DNA of 39,640 nucleotides from Proteiniphilum sp. (lineage in GTDB: Bacteria > Bacteroidota > Bacteroidia > Bacteroidales > Dysgonomonadaceae). Shown here one piece after another: positions 8,291 through 17,570 of this stretch. The DNA lies in assembly GCA_016839025.1 (NCBI GenBank), contig JADLKK010000014.1, positions 1 through 39,640 of the forward strand, read 5' to 3'. Each line of letters opens with the position of its first letter. Within the stretch, counting starts at the first letter, position 1. The notes below the pieces were generated by a model. It ran no database searches and was not told where the DNA came from. It saw only the letters and a program-made list of their open reading frames with translations. Both the position numbers and the translations under genes were made by a program.

Positions 8291-9856
8291 TTACCACAGC
8301 GGGTTCTGTTTTAACTCGGTATTGATGGCCAGCTCCTTCAATGGGATGGGAAGGTACTCATGCTTCTTCTGCGTCCTTTCGGCAAAAGCCCTGGCTGTGG
8401 AGTAGTTGCTTCCGCCCGGCCATCTGCCGTCGTAGGTGCTCTCTCCCAATGCCTGGATGGCTTCGGTATAGATACCCCATCTCACCAGGTCATATCTGCG
8501 AAGGGATTCAAAGGTGAGTTCCCTGCCTCGCTCGTCACGAATCTCCTGCCGGAATTCCTCATAAGAGAGTCCTGAAAGTGGCTCTATGCCGGCTCTTTCC
8601 CTTACCGTATTGATGGCCTCGTATGCCAGGATGGTAGGCGACTGGTTCATCTCGTTCTCTGCCTCGGCCAGCATCAGCAGGACATCCGCATAACGGAGAA
8701 CCGGGTAATTTTCCTGGGTATAGTTTTTGTGTCTGGGTGTCAGCGTCTCCCACTCTCTGCGGTATTTGCCGCATGCACGCTGAACGATCTGATTGTCTTT
8801 CCAGTAGATGTAGGCATCCTTGGCATCAATCTGGTAGGGAGCCATTGTGAGATCCCTCCGCATGTCATTGCTGTCGAACAGGTCCCAGAGCTTCAGCGAT
8901 CCGCCATAGAACCAGTAGCTGTAACCCAGTCCCTCGGTAGATCCGTTTTTCTGGATGTTACCGATCACGTTTCCGATCCGGCCGTTGGTCCAGTTTCCAT
9001 CCAGCTCGCGGGCACCAATGAATTCCACTTCCCACATTGATTCGTTGTATTCGGTGTCGTAACGATCACTGGCCATGCGCTTCCACATCTCATACACATC
9101 GGGATTGAGGTCATGTTTGCCGCTCTCTTTCACCGCGCGGGCATACTGGGCTGCTTTCTCGTAATAGGGTTTGCCACCGTTGGTGGGGTAGCCTGCCCTG
9201 GAGAGTGATACCCTGGCAAGCACTCCCTGTACCACGCTTTTTTTCACGCGTGAGGGACTCAGGTCATACTCCTTGTCATCCACCATTGTCAGGCTTTCTT
9301 CCATCTCGCTGATGATCCAATCGAGCGCCTCGGGCTGCGGAGTGGCAGGCAAGGCCGATTTCGATACATCTTTGAATGACTCTTTTCTGAGGGGGACATC
9401 TTTCCAGGTTTGCACCGCGAGGAAATGGAGGTAAGCTCTCAGAAATTTGGCCTCACCCACGATCCTGTTTTTGACTGTCTCATCGATGTCGCTTTTCTCC
9501 ATCCGCTCCAGCAGGATGTTGGCGCTCTCGATTCCCTTGTAGATGGCTGTCCAGGCGTTGTAGATATCGGTATTGCTGGTGTTGTGGTCATTGCCATAGA
9601 CATGCGATACGGTTTGTGTGGCGGGACGCACGTAGAAGCTGAGGTCGTCCACGTTTGAGATCATACAGGAGTATCGGTTGCCATAGACATCTTCCGTGGC
9701 GAGTGCTGAATAGACACCCGCCAGTGCCATTTGGGCATCATTCTCCGTTTGGTAAAACTCTTCCGGTGATACGAAGTCGTAAGCGCGGGTATCGAGGTAG
9801 TCGCTGCACGCCCCCAGCGTGGACAGGAACAGAAGTACGTAAATTATATTTTTCAT
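8291..9856 (-). CDS. susD-like: SusD/RagB family glycan-binding outer-membrane lipoprotein
   Basis: A 521-residue SusD homologue. The lipoprotein signal ends LGAC with C17, followed by SDYLDTRAYDFVSPEEFY, the usual N-terminus of this family. The conserved helical (TPR-like) core and the C-terminal segments NYPVLRYADVLLMLAEAENEM and FESLRRYDLVRWG are clear family signatures, and the protein ends in a typical KQNPLW. SusD proteins cap the paired TonB-dependent transporter and hold glycan oligomers for import. It starts 12 bp after the SusC stop, so the two are co-expressed. The lyases and sulfatase downstream suggest a glycosaminoglycan ligand, but binding residues cannot be read from sequence. 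Confidence 0.96.
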   Translation of the reverse strand: MKNIIYVLLFLSTLGACSDYLDTRAYDFVSPEEFYQTENDAQMALAGVYSALATEDVYGNRYSCMISNVDDLSFYVRPATQTVSHVYGNDHNTSNTDIYNAWTAIYKGIESANILLERMEKSDIDETVKNRIVGEAKFLRAYLHFLAVQTWKDVPLRKESFKDVSKSALPATPQPEALDWIISEMEESLTMVDDKEYDLSPSRVKKSVVQGVLARVSLSRAGYPTNGGKPYYEKAAQYARAVKESGKHDLNPDVYEMWKRMASDRYDTEYNESMWEVEFIGARELDGNWTNGRIGNVIGNIQKNGSTEGLGYSYWFYGGSLKLWDLFDSNDMRRDLTMAPYQIDAKDAYIYWKDNQIVQRACGKYRREWETLTPRHKNYTQENYPVLRYADVLLMLAEAENEMNQSPTILAYEAINTVRERAGIEPLSGLSYEEFRQEIRDERGRELTFESLRRYDLVRWGIYTEAIQALGESTYDGRWPGGSNYSTARAFAERTQKKHEYLPIPLKELAINTELKQNPLW

Positions 9857-9868
9857 CGTTGTGTTGTT

Positions 9869-12800
9869 TTAAAATGTGAGGTTCAGTGACAGGGCATAGT
9901 TCCTGGAACGGGGATAGGGTGACCAGTCGAAGCTGGGTGTCAGCACGCTGTTACGGGTCGATACCTCCGGGTCGTTACCGGAGTAGGAGGTGATGGTAAA
10001 CAGGTTTTCCGCAGAGAAGGAGACCCTTGCTGCCGCCAGATGGAGACGGGCGAGCAGTTGTGGAGCCAGGTTGTATCCCAGAGAAAGTGATTTGAGCCGT
10101 ACGAACGAACCATCTTCAATATAGAGGCTACTGTACTCATATGAACCGACCGCTCTTGAGCGTGGGATGTCACTGTTGGGATTTGACTCGCTCCATCTGT
10201 CGGCATAGGTAGCAAACATATTGGTATGCCGTTTACCTGCAGGGTTTTCAAAGACCATCCTGTTGGCGTTCAGAATGTTATTTCCCAGACTGAACTGGAA
10301 GAAGAAACTGAAGTCAACATGCTTGTAGGTGAAGCTGTTGTTCAATCCTCCGATGGCATAGGGGTGCCCCTTTCCGATGATGGTTTTATCGGCATCGTTG
10401 ATCACACCGTCGTTGTTGATGTCGGTATACCGGGGATCACCGGGTCTTGACTCGTTGGAATAGAGAACCACCCCTTCCCGCGGTGTGTAAACCTCGGTAC
10501 CGTTGTTGTCGGTAATATCAAAATCCTCTCTCTTATAGGTACCTTCGTAGAGGTAACCATACATCAGGCCGGCGGGACTGCTGATGGGGCTGATATAGGC
10601 GGGCATTGTCCTGTAACGGTTGTCCCAGTAAACCGAATTGGTCATGGCGATCTGGTCATCGTTTAGCTTCGTGATCTCATTTTTGTTCAGTGAGATATTG
10701 AACGCACTGCTCCATTGGAAGTTATGGTTCTTCACGTTGAGGGTCTGGAGCGAGAATTCAAATCCACGGTTCTGTAGCTCCCCGATATTCATCATGGCGG
10801 AAGCATAGCCCGAAGAGGGGGCCAGGTCAGCCTGTAACAGCAGGTCGCGTGTTTTCTTGATATAGTAGTCGGCGATGATGCTGACCCTGTCATTCCAGAA
10901 GCCGAGATCGAGCCCCACATTGTATTGTTCCGTGGTTTCCCATTTCAGGTTTTCGTTCTGCATACTGGTGGGGATATAGGCGATGTATTTGTTGCCGTCG
11001 TAGGGGTAGAAGCTGTTGTCGCCGGTTTCCAGCTTGCCCCTGAAAGCGTAGTTGTCGACCCTGTTGTTTCCCGTCTCACCATAGCTGAGCCTGAGCTTTC
11101 CGTTGGTGAGGATCTCGTTCTCTTTCAGGAAATCTTCCCTGTTAAAGGCCCATGCGAGCGATGTAGAGGGGAAATAACCCCATCGGTTTTTGGGTGCAAA
11201 TTTCGATGAACCGTCGGCTCTGAAGGAGGCAGTCACGTAATATTTTGACCGGTAGTTGTAGTTCACGCGTGCAAGATAGGATGTAAGCGTGTTCTCACCC
11301 TTAGATGATCCAACAGAGGGGATGCTGCTGCTTTTTCCGAAGCCGGCCATTTCAAAGATCTCGTTGGTGATGAACGTACTGCTCATGTCGTGTGAGTAGT
11401 AGCTTTCATTTTGGAAGGTAACACCACCCAGGAGGTTCATGTTATGTCCGTTTTTACCAAATTGGTAGGTCAGCGTGTTTTCATTCAACAACCTGTTGGT
11501 GTTGGATTGGCTGTAGTAAGCGTTGATGCCCCTGTACTGGGAGTTCTTGTCGTGGTAAAATCCTGTCTTGGTTTTTGAATTATTGAACTGCTCGTTGGTG
11601 TAGTTTACCAACTGATAGCCTCCTGTTGCCCGCAGTCGCAGGTTCTTGATGATCTCATAGTCAGCCATTCCGTTGATGCTCATGTTGTCGGTTGTGGTCT
11701 TACGCATCTCATTGTAAGCCGACAGTACCGGATTGAACCGGTAGTCTTCAGTCATTTCAATGGCGTCATCATAGAGCTCGGTCATCAGGTCGGCACCGGT
11801 AGGGGATACCGGGCGGTAACCCCATACACTGTACATCAGTGCATTACTTACCGATGTAGACCCACCGGTGGGGTCCACACCGTTTCTTTCCGTGCGGGAG
11901 GCGTTTGAGATAATTCTAACGCGTAGCTTGTTGTTGAGGAGCTTCTGGTCCATACTCATACGTCCCTGGTACTTGTTGAGGTTCGAGTTGACAATGATCC
12001 CTTCCTGGTTGAGGTAGGATCCGGATGTGGAGTATTGCAGATCGCCCTGCATACCCGACAGTGAGAGATAGTGGTTGTTGGTGATGGCCGTTCTGTAAAT
12101 GGCATCCTGCCAGTTATATTCCCGGTCGGTTCTGTAGGATTCCAACGTCTTTCCGTCCCGTAGGTAGTTCATCGTGAAATCCTCTTCGTTCATGATCTCC
12201 TGTTGCAGTTCCACAAACTGATAACCGGTCAGCAAATCCTGCATCTTGCCGATGTTGCTTACAGTCACACTCCCGTTATATTCGATCCTGGGTTTGCCGG
12301 CAGATCCTCTTTTGGTGGTGATAATCACCACACCGTTAGCCCCGCGTGAGCCATAAATTGCGGTTGCAGAAGCATCTTTCAATACGTCGATCGACTCAAT
12401 GTCATTGGGATTCAGTGAACCCATGTTGCTCGACTCCAGGGGGAAACCATCTACCACGTAGAGAGGCTCCGTGCTTTGGGTCAGTGAACCCGCACCTCGG
12501 ATGGTGATGCTGAAATTGTCACCCAGGCCGCCATCTTTCGAGGAGACCTGCACCCCGGCAATGCGTCCTCCGAGCGACTGGGCGATGTTGTTTACCGGCG
12601 TTTTGATGATCTCGGTCATGTCTGCCTTGGCTACCGATCCGGTCAAATCCCTGCGTCTGACATCACCATAACCGACGGCAACCACTTCCAGTTCCTGTAT
12701 TTGTACGGTAGACTCAACCATGGTAATCTGAAATTGGTTTTGCGTTCCAACTTTGACTTCCTGCGGTTCAAAACCCATAAAGGAGATCTCCAGGATATCC

Positions 12801-13003
12801 TTCGGTGCAGCCTGAATGGTAAATTTGCCATCGTAATCAGTTACAGTACCTTTTGAAGTTCCCTTGATGATCACGTTCACTCCCGGCAGGGTTTCCCCTC
12901 TTTCGTCCGAAACGACTCCGGTGATGTTAACCTGTGCCCATAATGCTATTGGAAACAGTAGAGACAAGGCAATAACAATGGTTTTTAGATTGATCCCTTT
13001 CAT
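9869..13003 (-). CDS. susC-like: SusC/RagA family TonB-dependent outer-membrane transporter
   Basis: A 1,044-residue TonB-dependent receptor. A signal peptide is cleaved after about residue 24 (LWAQ). Residues 25-100 form the carboxypeptidase-regulatory-like beta domain (ITGVVSDERGETLPGVNV). A probable TonB box with EVVAVGYG lies near 105-113. The plug domain at about 115-235 includes the SusC hallmark LYVVDGFPL and the NDIESIDVLKDASATAIYGSRGANGVV motif. The remainder is the 22-strand barrel ending in aromatic NLTF. It imports oligosaccharides across the outer membrane in complex with SusD. It is the first gene of the operon after the 188-bp regulatory region following the HTCS gene. Confidence 0.97.
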   Translation of the reverse strand: MKGINLKTIVIALSLLFPIALWAQVNITGVVSDERGETLPGVNVIIKGTSKGTVTDYDGKFTIQAAPKDILEISFMGFEPQEVKVGTQNQFQITMVESTVQIQELEVVAVGYGDVRRRDLTGSVAKADMTEIIKTPVNNIAQSLGGRIAGVQVSSKDGGLGDNFSITIRGAGSLTQSTEPLYVVDGFPLESSNMGSLNPNDIESIDVLKDASATAIYGSRGANGVVIITTKRGSAGKPRIEYNGSVTVSNIGKMQDLLTGYQFVELQQEIMNEEDFTMNYLRDGKTLESYRTDREYNWQDAIYRTAITNNHYLSLSGMQGDLQYSTSGSYLNQEGIIVNSNLNKYQGRMSMDQKLLNNKLRVRIISNASRTERNGVDPTGGSTSVSNALMYSVWGYRPVSPTGADLMTELYDDAIEMTEDYRFNPVLSAYNEMRKTTTDNMSINGMADYEIIKNLRLRATGGYQLVNYTNEQFNNSKTKTGFYHDKNSQYRGINAYYSQSNTNRLLNENTLTYQFGKNGHNMNLLGGVTFQNESYYSHDMSSTFITNEIFEMAGFGKSSSIPSVGSSKGENTLTSYLARVNYNYRSKYYVTASFRADGSSKFAPKNRWGYFPSTSLAWAFNREDFLKENEILTNGKLRLSYGETGNNRVDNYAFRGKLETGDNSFYPYDGNKYIAYIPTSMQNENLKWETTEQYNVGLDLGFWNDRVSIIADYYIKKTRDLLLQADLAPSSGYASAMMNIGELQNRGFEFSLQTLNVKNHNFQWSSAFNISLNKNEITKLNDDQIAMTNSVYWDNRYRTMPAYISPISSPAGLMYGYLYEGTYKREDFDITDNNGTEVYTPREGVVLYSNESRPGDPRYTDINNDGVINDADKTIIGKGHPYAIGGLNNSFTYKHVDFSFFFQFSLGNNILNANRMVFENPAGKRHTNMFATYADRWSESNPNSDIPRSRAVGSYEYSSLYIEDGSFVRLKSLSLGYNLAPQLLARLHLAAARVSFSAENLFTITSYSGNDPEVSTRNSVLTPSFDWSPYPRSRNYALSLNLTF

Positions 13004-13076
13004 TTAGATTTGTTTTAGATATGAATTTTTATAAACAAGATTTAAAGTTTTTAGGCTTTGTCCATCAATTTGTGAG

Positions 13077-13084
13077 CAAAAATA
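13077..13084 (-). promoter_or_regulatory. Candidate -7 element of the susC promoter
   Basis: The minus strand reads TATTTTTG, matching the Bacteroidota consensus TAnnTTTG. A TTTG lies upstream (13113-13110 on the minus strand) at a long 25-nt spacing, so the -33 box is weak. The position predicts a leader of about 65 nt before the susC ATG. A weak -33 would fit a promoter that needs the HTCS activator. Confidence 0.4.
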
Positions 13085-13106
13085 GCGGGTAGAAAGGGAT
13101 GAGAAG

Positions 13107-13141
13107 GTGCAAAAATGTACAAAAAAAGTCTTTTTTTGTAC
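13107..13141 (-). promoter_or_regulatory. Candidate HTCS operator upstream of susC: inverted plus direct repeats
   Basis: GTACAAAAAAA (13117-13127) and its exact reverse complement (13131-13141) flank a 3-nt spacer, and a related GTGCAAAAA at 13107-13115 lies exactly 10 bp from the first half. The block sits just upstream of the candidate -7 element, about where an activator would bind. It lies between the HTCS gene and its presumed target operon. As RNA it could also form a hairpin, but a terminator for the HTCS would be placed after its stop at 13192, which this is (51-85 bp downstream), so a terminator role remains possible. Confidence 0.4.
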
Positions 13142-13191
13142 GATCGCAGAAGTTTAACATTCGCGCAGTGGTCAATGATTCAGGAGAATGG

Positions 13192-16100
13192 TCAGGAGGT
13201 TGCCTGGTTGCTTCTGAACTCGGAGGGGGTCATCCCGAATTGATCCTTGAAACATTTTGAAAAGTATTTGGGAGAACTAAATCCCAGCCGGTAGGTCACA
13301 TCAGCGATGTTGAGTTCGGGGTTGTTAAGGAGCAGGAAGGATGCTTTCTTCATTTTGAAGGTCACAATAAACTCATTTGGGGTTTGGCCGGTAATCCCTT
13401 TAATTTTCTGAAAGAGGGTGGTTCTTCCCAGGTTCATCTCCTGAGAGAACTCATTGACCCCGAATTCGGGATTTTCCATCTGTTTCTCTATCACGCTATT
13501 GGCTCTCTCAAGGAATGTCCGGTCGATCTCATTTGACGCAATGGCCAGTGAATCATGATCGGGCGACTTCGCAAATTTTTCCTGGAGGATTTTCCTCCCC
13601 CTAATCAGGTTGTTGCAGCGCGCCAGGAGCAAGTCCACTTCGAACGGTTTTGTGATATAATCGTCTGCACCCAGTTTCAGCCCTTCAATATTCGCCTCTA
13701 CGGCTGTTTGGGCGGTCAGCAGAATCACCGGAATGTGACAGACGGCAAAGTTTGACTTGATTTTCAGGCACATCTCACTTCCGCTCATCACCGGCATCAT
13801 CAAATCACTTATCACAATATCGGGCTGTTGTTCCATGGTCTTCCTCAATCCTTCTTCTCCGTTGCGGGCTGTGATTACCTCGTAGAAAGGATCGAAAACA
13901 GACCTCAGCACTTGTAGCAACTCCTCGTTGTCTTCAACAATCAGGATGAGGCTTCCACTCCTCCCGATTTTTCTTTCCGGATCATTGACCGGGAGCTCAT
14001 TTTCCCCGGGGAAATGTGTGATTGTGTGAATGGCTTGCATATCTGCGGTTTGTGCAGTGCCTTTCTCATGGTCAGAAAAATGGGCCGAACCTGTAAGCAA
14101 TGTGACCCTGAAGCTGCTTCCCTCATTGATGACACTTTCTGCTTTGATCTTCCCATGGTGTGCATCCACGATCCATTTTGTCAATGCCAGTCCGATACCG
14201 GTTCCAGGAGACAATTGTCTCCCTTCCCGATCGCTTTCGATCTGATAGAAACGGTCAAAAATTCTATCGATGTTCTCCGGTGAAATACCCGGACCGGTAT
14301 CACTTATGGAGATCAACACTTTTTCCTCATCCTGACCGATCTGGATGGTGATCTTCCCCTCTGCAGGGGTAAATTTGAAAGCGTTCGAGAGCAGATTGAC
14401 AAATACTTTCTGCAACTGCTTGCGGTCAAACCACAGGGGGATTTGATCTACAGTGGTTTGCATCCGGTAGTCGATTCGATTGTCGTTGGCGTACTCCACA
14501 AAAGAGGTGTAGATCTCCCTGATGAATTCAACGATATCCTGTTCTGAAGCTTGTATTTCCAGTTTATCATTGTCGATTTTTCTGAAATCCAATAGTTCAT
14601 TGATGAGGTTTTTCATCTGGGTGGTGTTCCGGAAGATACTCTGTAGCCGTTTCCTATCACCTTGCTGCAGCCTGCCCTGTTGCATCAACATCTCCGCCTG
14701 CGTGGCAATAAGGGTGAGTGGTGTCCGGAACTCATGCGATATGTTGGTGAAAAATTGTAGTTTTGCCCTGTTTACCTCTTCGATGTGCTCTTTTTCCTTT
14801 TTTTCATAAGCCAGCGATGATTCCAGTCGCACCTTGTCGGTGATATACCTGACATAGAAAAAGATCAGCAGCAATCCAGCCAGGATATAGATCAGATAGG
14901 CCAGCGTGCTTTTATAGAAGGGAGGGGTCACCTGAAAAGGGATTTCTGTCGCGCCCAGCAGAGCCTTTGAGCCGGGTGAGGCAGCTACCAGCTCCAACCA
15001 GTAATTGCCCGGCTCAATGCTGATCAGATTGATCTCATTGATGCCTTCCATCAGAGAAATCCACTCATTTGAGAGGCCTTTCACCCGGTAGGAATATTGA
15101 TATTGTTTCTGTGAAACAATCTGATCGGATGCAAACTCGAACTTCAAGATGGATTGTTGGTGATTGAATATTAATCTTTTTGTGTATGGGAGCAATGCTT
15201 CCAACAGTTGGGTTTCATCGTTTGCCTCCACCTCCTGATTGTTCACCCATAAACTTGAAAAATAGAGCCTGATGGGAGGCAAGTCATTCAGTATATCCCG
15301 CTCATTGAATGATACCATCCCATTCATGCCGGCAACAAAGATTTCTCCGTCGGGGAGTATGGTGATTCCACCGTTGAATAGTGAATTGAGTGAGAGCCGG
15401 GTGTCATCGCTGAGGTTGATCACCTCCCCATTTTCGGGATTCAGATAGGACAATCCCTGTGTCGTTGTCAGGTAGATATGCCCCATGGGTGATTCAGCAA
15501 TGTTACTCAGATAATCATTCTGTAAATGGCTGTTCCTGGAGGTGGTACGGATGAATTTTCCGGATGCCCGGTCGTAACGGTTGACTCCCCCTCCACCCGT
15601 GGCAATCCAGATTCTCTCATGGGAATCGACCAGCAACTTGGTCGCGTTGTTGTTGCTGATCGAATGGAGGTCGGAGGGATCATGAAAAAAAGTCCGGGTT
15701 TCCTTTGTGTCAATATTGTAGAGATATACCCCCCGGCTGGCAATCCAAAGTTGGTTACCTCCATCGATCGCTACATCCACAAAATAGGTGACATGCTGGT
15801 GGAGTGCTTCGGAGAAAACCGAGAAGCTCTCTTCCTCCTGGTCATATAGGTATAATCCGTTGTAAGTTGCAATCAGGAGATCATCCCGGTAGGGAAGAAT
15901 TTTTCTGACGATGTTTGACTGATTCAGCTCTGTTCTGATCTGGCTGAATCTTTTTAGGTGACCGCTATTGAGATCGAGGATTGCCAATCCTCCCAGATGG
16001 ATACCCAGGTAAAGCTTCTCTTTTTTCCTGTCGTAATAGGCAGTTTTTATGTTTTCATTTTTCAGTAAGGCGATCTCACTGTAACTCTTATCCTGGCTGT

Positions 16101-17235
16101 TGTAAAGTAGGAGGCCGTCACCTTCCGTGCAAAGAAGGAATGAATGTGGCCTGTATGGCACAATTTCGCTGATCACCGGGAAAGGTCTGGTTGCGAAAAT
16201 CCCCTGCCTCAGGTTGTGAGAGGTGAAAGTGTTTGATCTGGGATGGAAATGGTTGACCCCACCGAAGTAGGTGCCAATCCAGATATTGCCTTGTTTGTCT
16301 TTATACAATGCCCAGATTGACTCGTTGCTGAGACTTCTGTCGTCGTACAGCTCCGAGTCATAGTGTGAAAAGAGTTGTTTTTTTCTGTCGAGCTTATCCA
16401 ACCCCTGTCGGGTACCAATCCACAGGTCTCCCTCATTATCCTCGCAGACGACCCTGACAAAATCGGAGGATAATCCTTTTGCAGGATTATCCTTGTTCTT
16501 CCGGAAGTTTGTGATCTTCCCGTCGGTTCCGATGCGGTATAACCCCTCATCCCAGCTGCTGACCCATATATTCTTCCGGGAATCCTCGTAAAGATGTGAG
16601 ATGCGACCACAATGGTCCAGTATCTGCGCGATGTTCGCCTTCCGATCTGCCCGGTAAATGCCTGACGCAACCGTTCCGATATACAATCTGCCATCTGAGG
16701 TGGGTAGGAGCGCAGTGATTTGCTCCTCTTCCCCAACTTCTGCCACCAACAGGGGTGCTCCATCCGGATTATATTTGTAGACACGGTTTTGCAGAGCATA
16801 CCAGAGATGGTTCTCTTCATAAATCATTGCATTGACCTGTATCTTGATGATTTGTGAGATGAATCCACTCCTGAGCTCATAGAGGTCGATACCATTCTGC
16901 GTGTGGATGTAAACATTGCCCATGTCGTCACCGTCAATGTTTTTAATCAGGTTACCGGAGAGTGTATGTTTCGCTCTGCTGTCTGGTTGCAGCACTTTCA
17001 TCCGGTTGCCGTTGTAGATGTTCAATCCTTCACGGGTGCCAAACCACATGTTTCCCAGCTCATCCTGATAGATTGTCATTACGGATAGCTGGGAGAGTCC
17101 CTTTTCAATGCCTATTTTCGAGAATAGGATCTCATCGGCGCCATGAAGAGGAGCCAGTAGTGCGATCAGTGCTGTAATCAATAATAACAATGGGTAGACC
17201 CTTCGGGTAGTCATTTTCTGAATTGGATATTTCAC
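13192..17235 (-). CDS. Hybrid two-component system sensor-regulator (HTCS)
   Basis: A 1,347-residue one-protein signalling system that senses an oligosaccharide in the periplasm and activates a PUL. Order of domains: N-terminal signal/TM segment (about 12-30); two seven-bladed propellers of Reg_prop repeats (about 38-650; repeated GNMWFGTREGL, GNIWIGTYFGG, ERIWIATGGGG); a Y_Y_Y domain (about 690-770); TM helix (776-797); HisKA with phosphoacceptor H834 in NISHEFRTPL; HATPase_c (about 935-1050; SDTGPGIS, GTGIGLAL); receiver with D1144 in ISDLMMP and K1196 in TKPF; and a C-terminal AraC-type DNA-binding domain (about 1240-1343). All catalytic residues are present. It immediately precedes susC on the same strand, so it very likely controls that operon. 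An alternative start is at 17214. Confidence 0.96.
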   Translation of the reverse strand: MKYPIQKMTTRRVYPLLLLITALIALLAPLHGADEILFSKIGIEKGLSQLSVMTIYQDELGNMWFGTREGLNIYNGNRMKVLQPDSRAKHTLSGNLIKNIDGDDMGNVYIHTQNGIDLYELRSGFISQIIKIQVNAMIYEENHLWYALQNRVYKYNPDGAPLLVAEVGEEEQITALLPTSDGRLYIGTVASGIYRADRKANIAQILDHCGRISHLYEDSRKNIWVSSWDEGLYRIGTDGKITNFRKNKDNPAKGLSSDFVRVVCEDNEGDLWIGTRQGLDKLDRKKQLFSHYDSELYDDRSLSNESIWALYKDKQGNIWIGTYFGGVNHFHPRSNTFTSHNLRQGIFATRPFPVISEIVPYRPHSFLLCTEGDGLLLYNSQDKSYSEIALLKNENIKTAYYDRKKEKLYLGIHLGGLAILDLNSGHLKRFSQIRTELNQSNIVRKILPYRDDLLIATYNGLYLYDQEEESFSVFSEALHQHVTYFVDVAIDGGNQLWIASRGVYLYNIDTKETRTFFHDPSDLHSISNNNATKLLVDSHERIWIATGGGGVNRYDRASGKFIRTTSRNSHLQNDYLSNIAESPMGHIYLTTTQGLSYLNPENGEVINLSDDTRLSLNSLFNGGITILPDGEIFVAGMNGMVSFNERDILNDLPPIRLYFSSLWVNNQEVEANDETQLLEALLPYTKRLIFNHQQSILKFEFASDQIVSQKQYQYSYRVKGLSNEWISLMEGINEINLISIEPGNYWLELVAASPGSKALLGATEIPFQVTPPFYKSTLAYLIYILAGLLLIFFYVRYITDKVRLESSLAYEKKEKEHIEEVNRAKLQFFTNISHEFRTPLTLIATQAEMLMQQGRLQQGDRKRLQSIFRNTTQMKNLINELLDFRKIDNDKLEIQASEQDIVEFIREIYTSFVEYANDNRIDYRMQTTVDQIPLWFDRKQLQKVFVNLLSNAFKFTPAEGKITIQIGQDEEKVLISISDTGPGISPENIDRIFDRFYQIESDREGRQLSPGTGIGLALTKWIVDAHHGKIKAESVINEGSSFRVTLLTGSAHFSDHEKGTAQTADMQAIHTITHFPGENELPVNDPERKIGRSGSLILIVEDNEELLQVLRSVFDPFYEVITARNGEEGLRKTMEQQPDIVISDLMMPVMSGSEMCLKIKSNFAVCHIPVILLTAQTAVEANIEGLKLGADDYITKPFEVDLLLARCNNLIRGRKILQEKFAKSPDHDSLAIASNEIDRTFLERANSVIEKQMENPEFGVNEFSQEMNLGRTTLFQKIKGITGQTPNEFIVTFKMKKASFLLLNNPELNIADVTYRLGFSSPKYFSKCFKDQFGMTPSEFRSNQATS

Positions 17236-17272
17236 GCTTTCTTCACCATGGTTATTCTATGCGTCATGGGTT

Positions 17273-17280
17273 CAAAGTTA
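17273..17280 (-). promoter_or_regulatory. Candidate -7 element for the HTCS gene
   Basis: The minus strand reads TAACTTTG, an exact TAnnTTTG match. No good TTTG is found 17-21 nt upstream, so the promoter is probably weak. It predicts a leader of roughly 30 nt. Confidence 0.4.
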
Positions 17281-17357
17281 CATTTTTTTCAGTACTGACC
17301 GACTAAAAAAATACTCAAAAATAATTGGGACTTAACCGAAGTCTCGTCCCTAAGTTG

Positions 17358-17365
17358 TAAATTTG
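17358..17365 (+). promoter_or_regulatory. Candidate -7 element for the beta-helix gene
   Basis: TAAATTTG matches TAnnTTTG exactly. The -33 region is poor (only TTAA near 17332). If used, transcripts would carry a leader of about 200 nt before the ATG at 17571. Confidence 0.35.
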
Positions 17366-17392
17366 GATTGTCTAAAAACTAATTTTCCAACC

Positions 17393-17509
17393 ATGGGCAA
17401 GGATACGTCAAAAAATTTTGTCGGCCAGTCACTGTTCAAAAGCCTATGATACAAGGATATGATCCGGGAGGGGAAGAGTCAGATGATCATTGATATCCGC
17501 TCAGCATGA
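17393..17509 (+). pseudogene. Possible fossil of an IS4-type (DUF4372) transposase N-terminus
   Basis: An ATG at 17393 opens a frame reading MGKDTSKNFVGQSLFKSL, a stop, then YKDMIREGKSQMIIDIRSA and a second stop. The NFVGQSLF part recalls the xFxGQPxFxQL start of DUF4372-containing IS4-family transposases common in Bacteroidota. It is too short and broken to be functional, there are no visible terminal inverted repeats, and the match is from memory of the motif. It could be chance. Confidence 0.25.
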
Positions 17510-17570
17510 AAAGGTGAAATATCCTTTTGCTAAAAACAAACATACAAACAAACAACAAAATTATTATTGC

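Larger units (their letters stand above)
17236..17570. other. Divergent intergenic region between HTCS and the beta-helix gene
   Basis: This 335-bp stretch holds no intact gene. It carries a minus-strand -7 element for the HTCS (17273-17280), a plus-strand -7 element (17358-17365), a possible transposase fossil (17393-17509) and a long A-rich leader before the ATG at 17571. The leader shows no strong hairpin that I could find. Confidence 0.6.
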
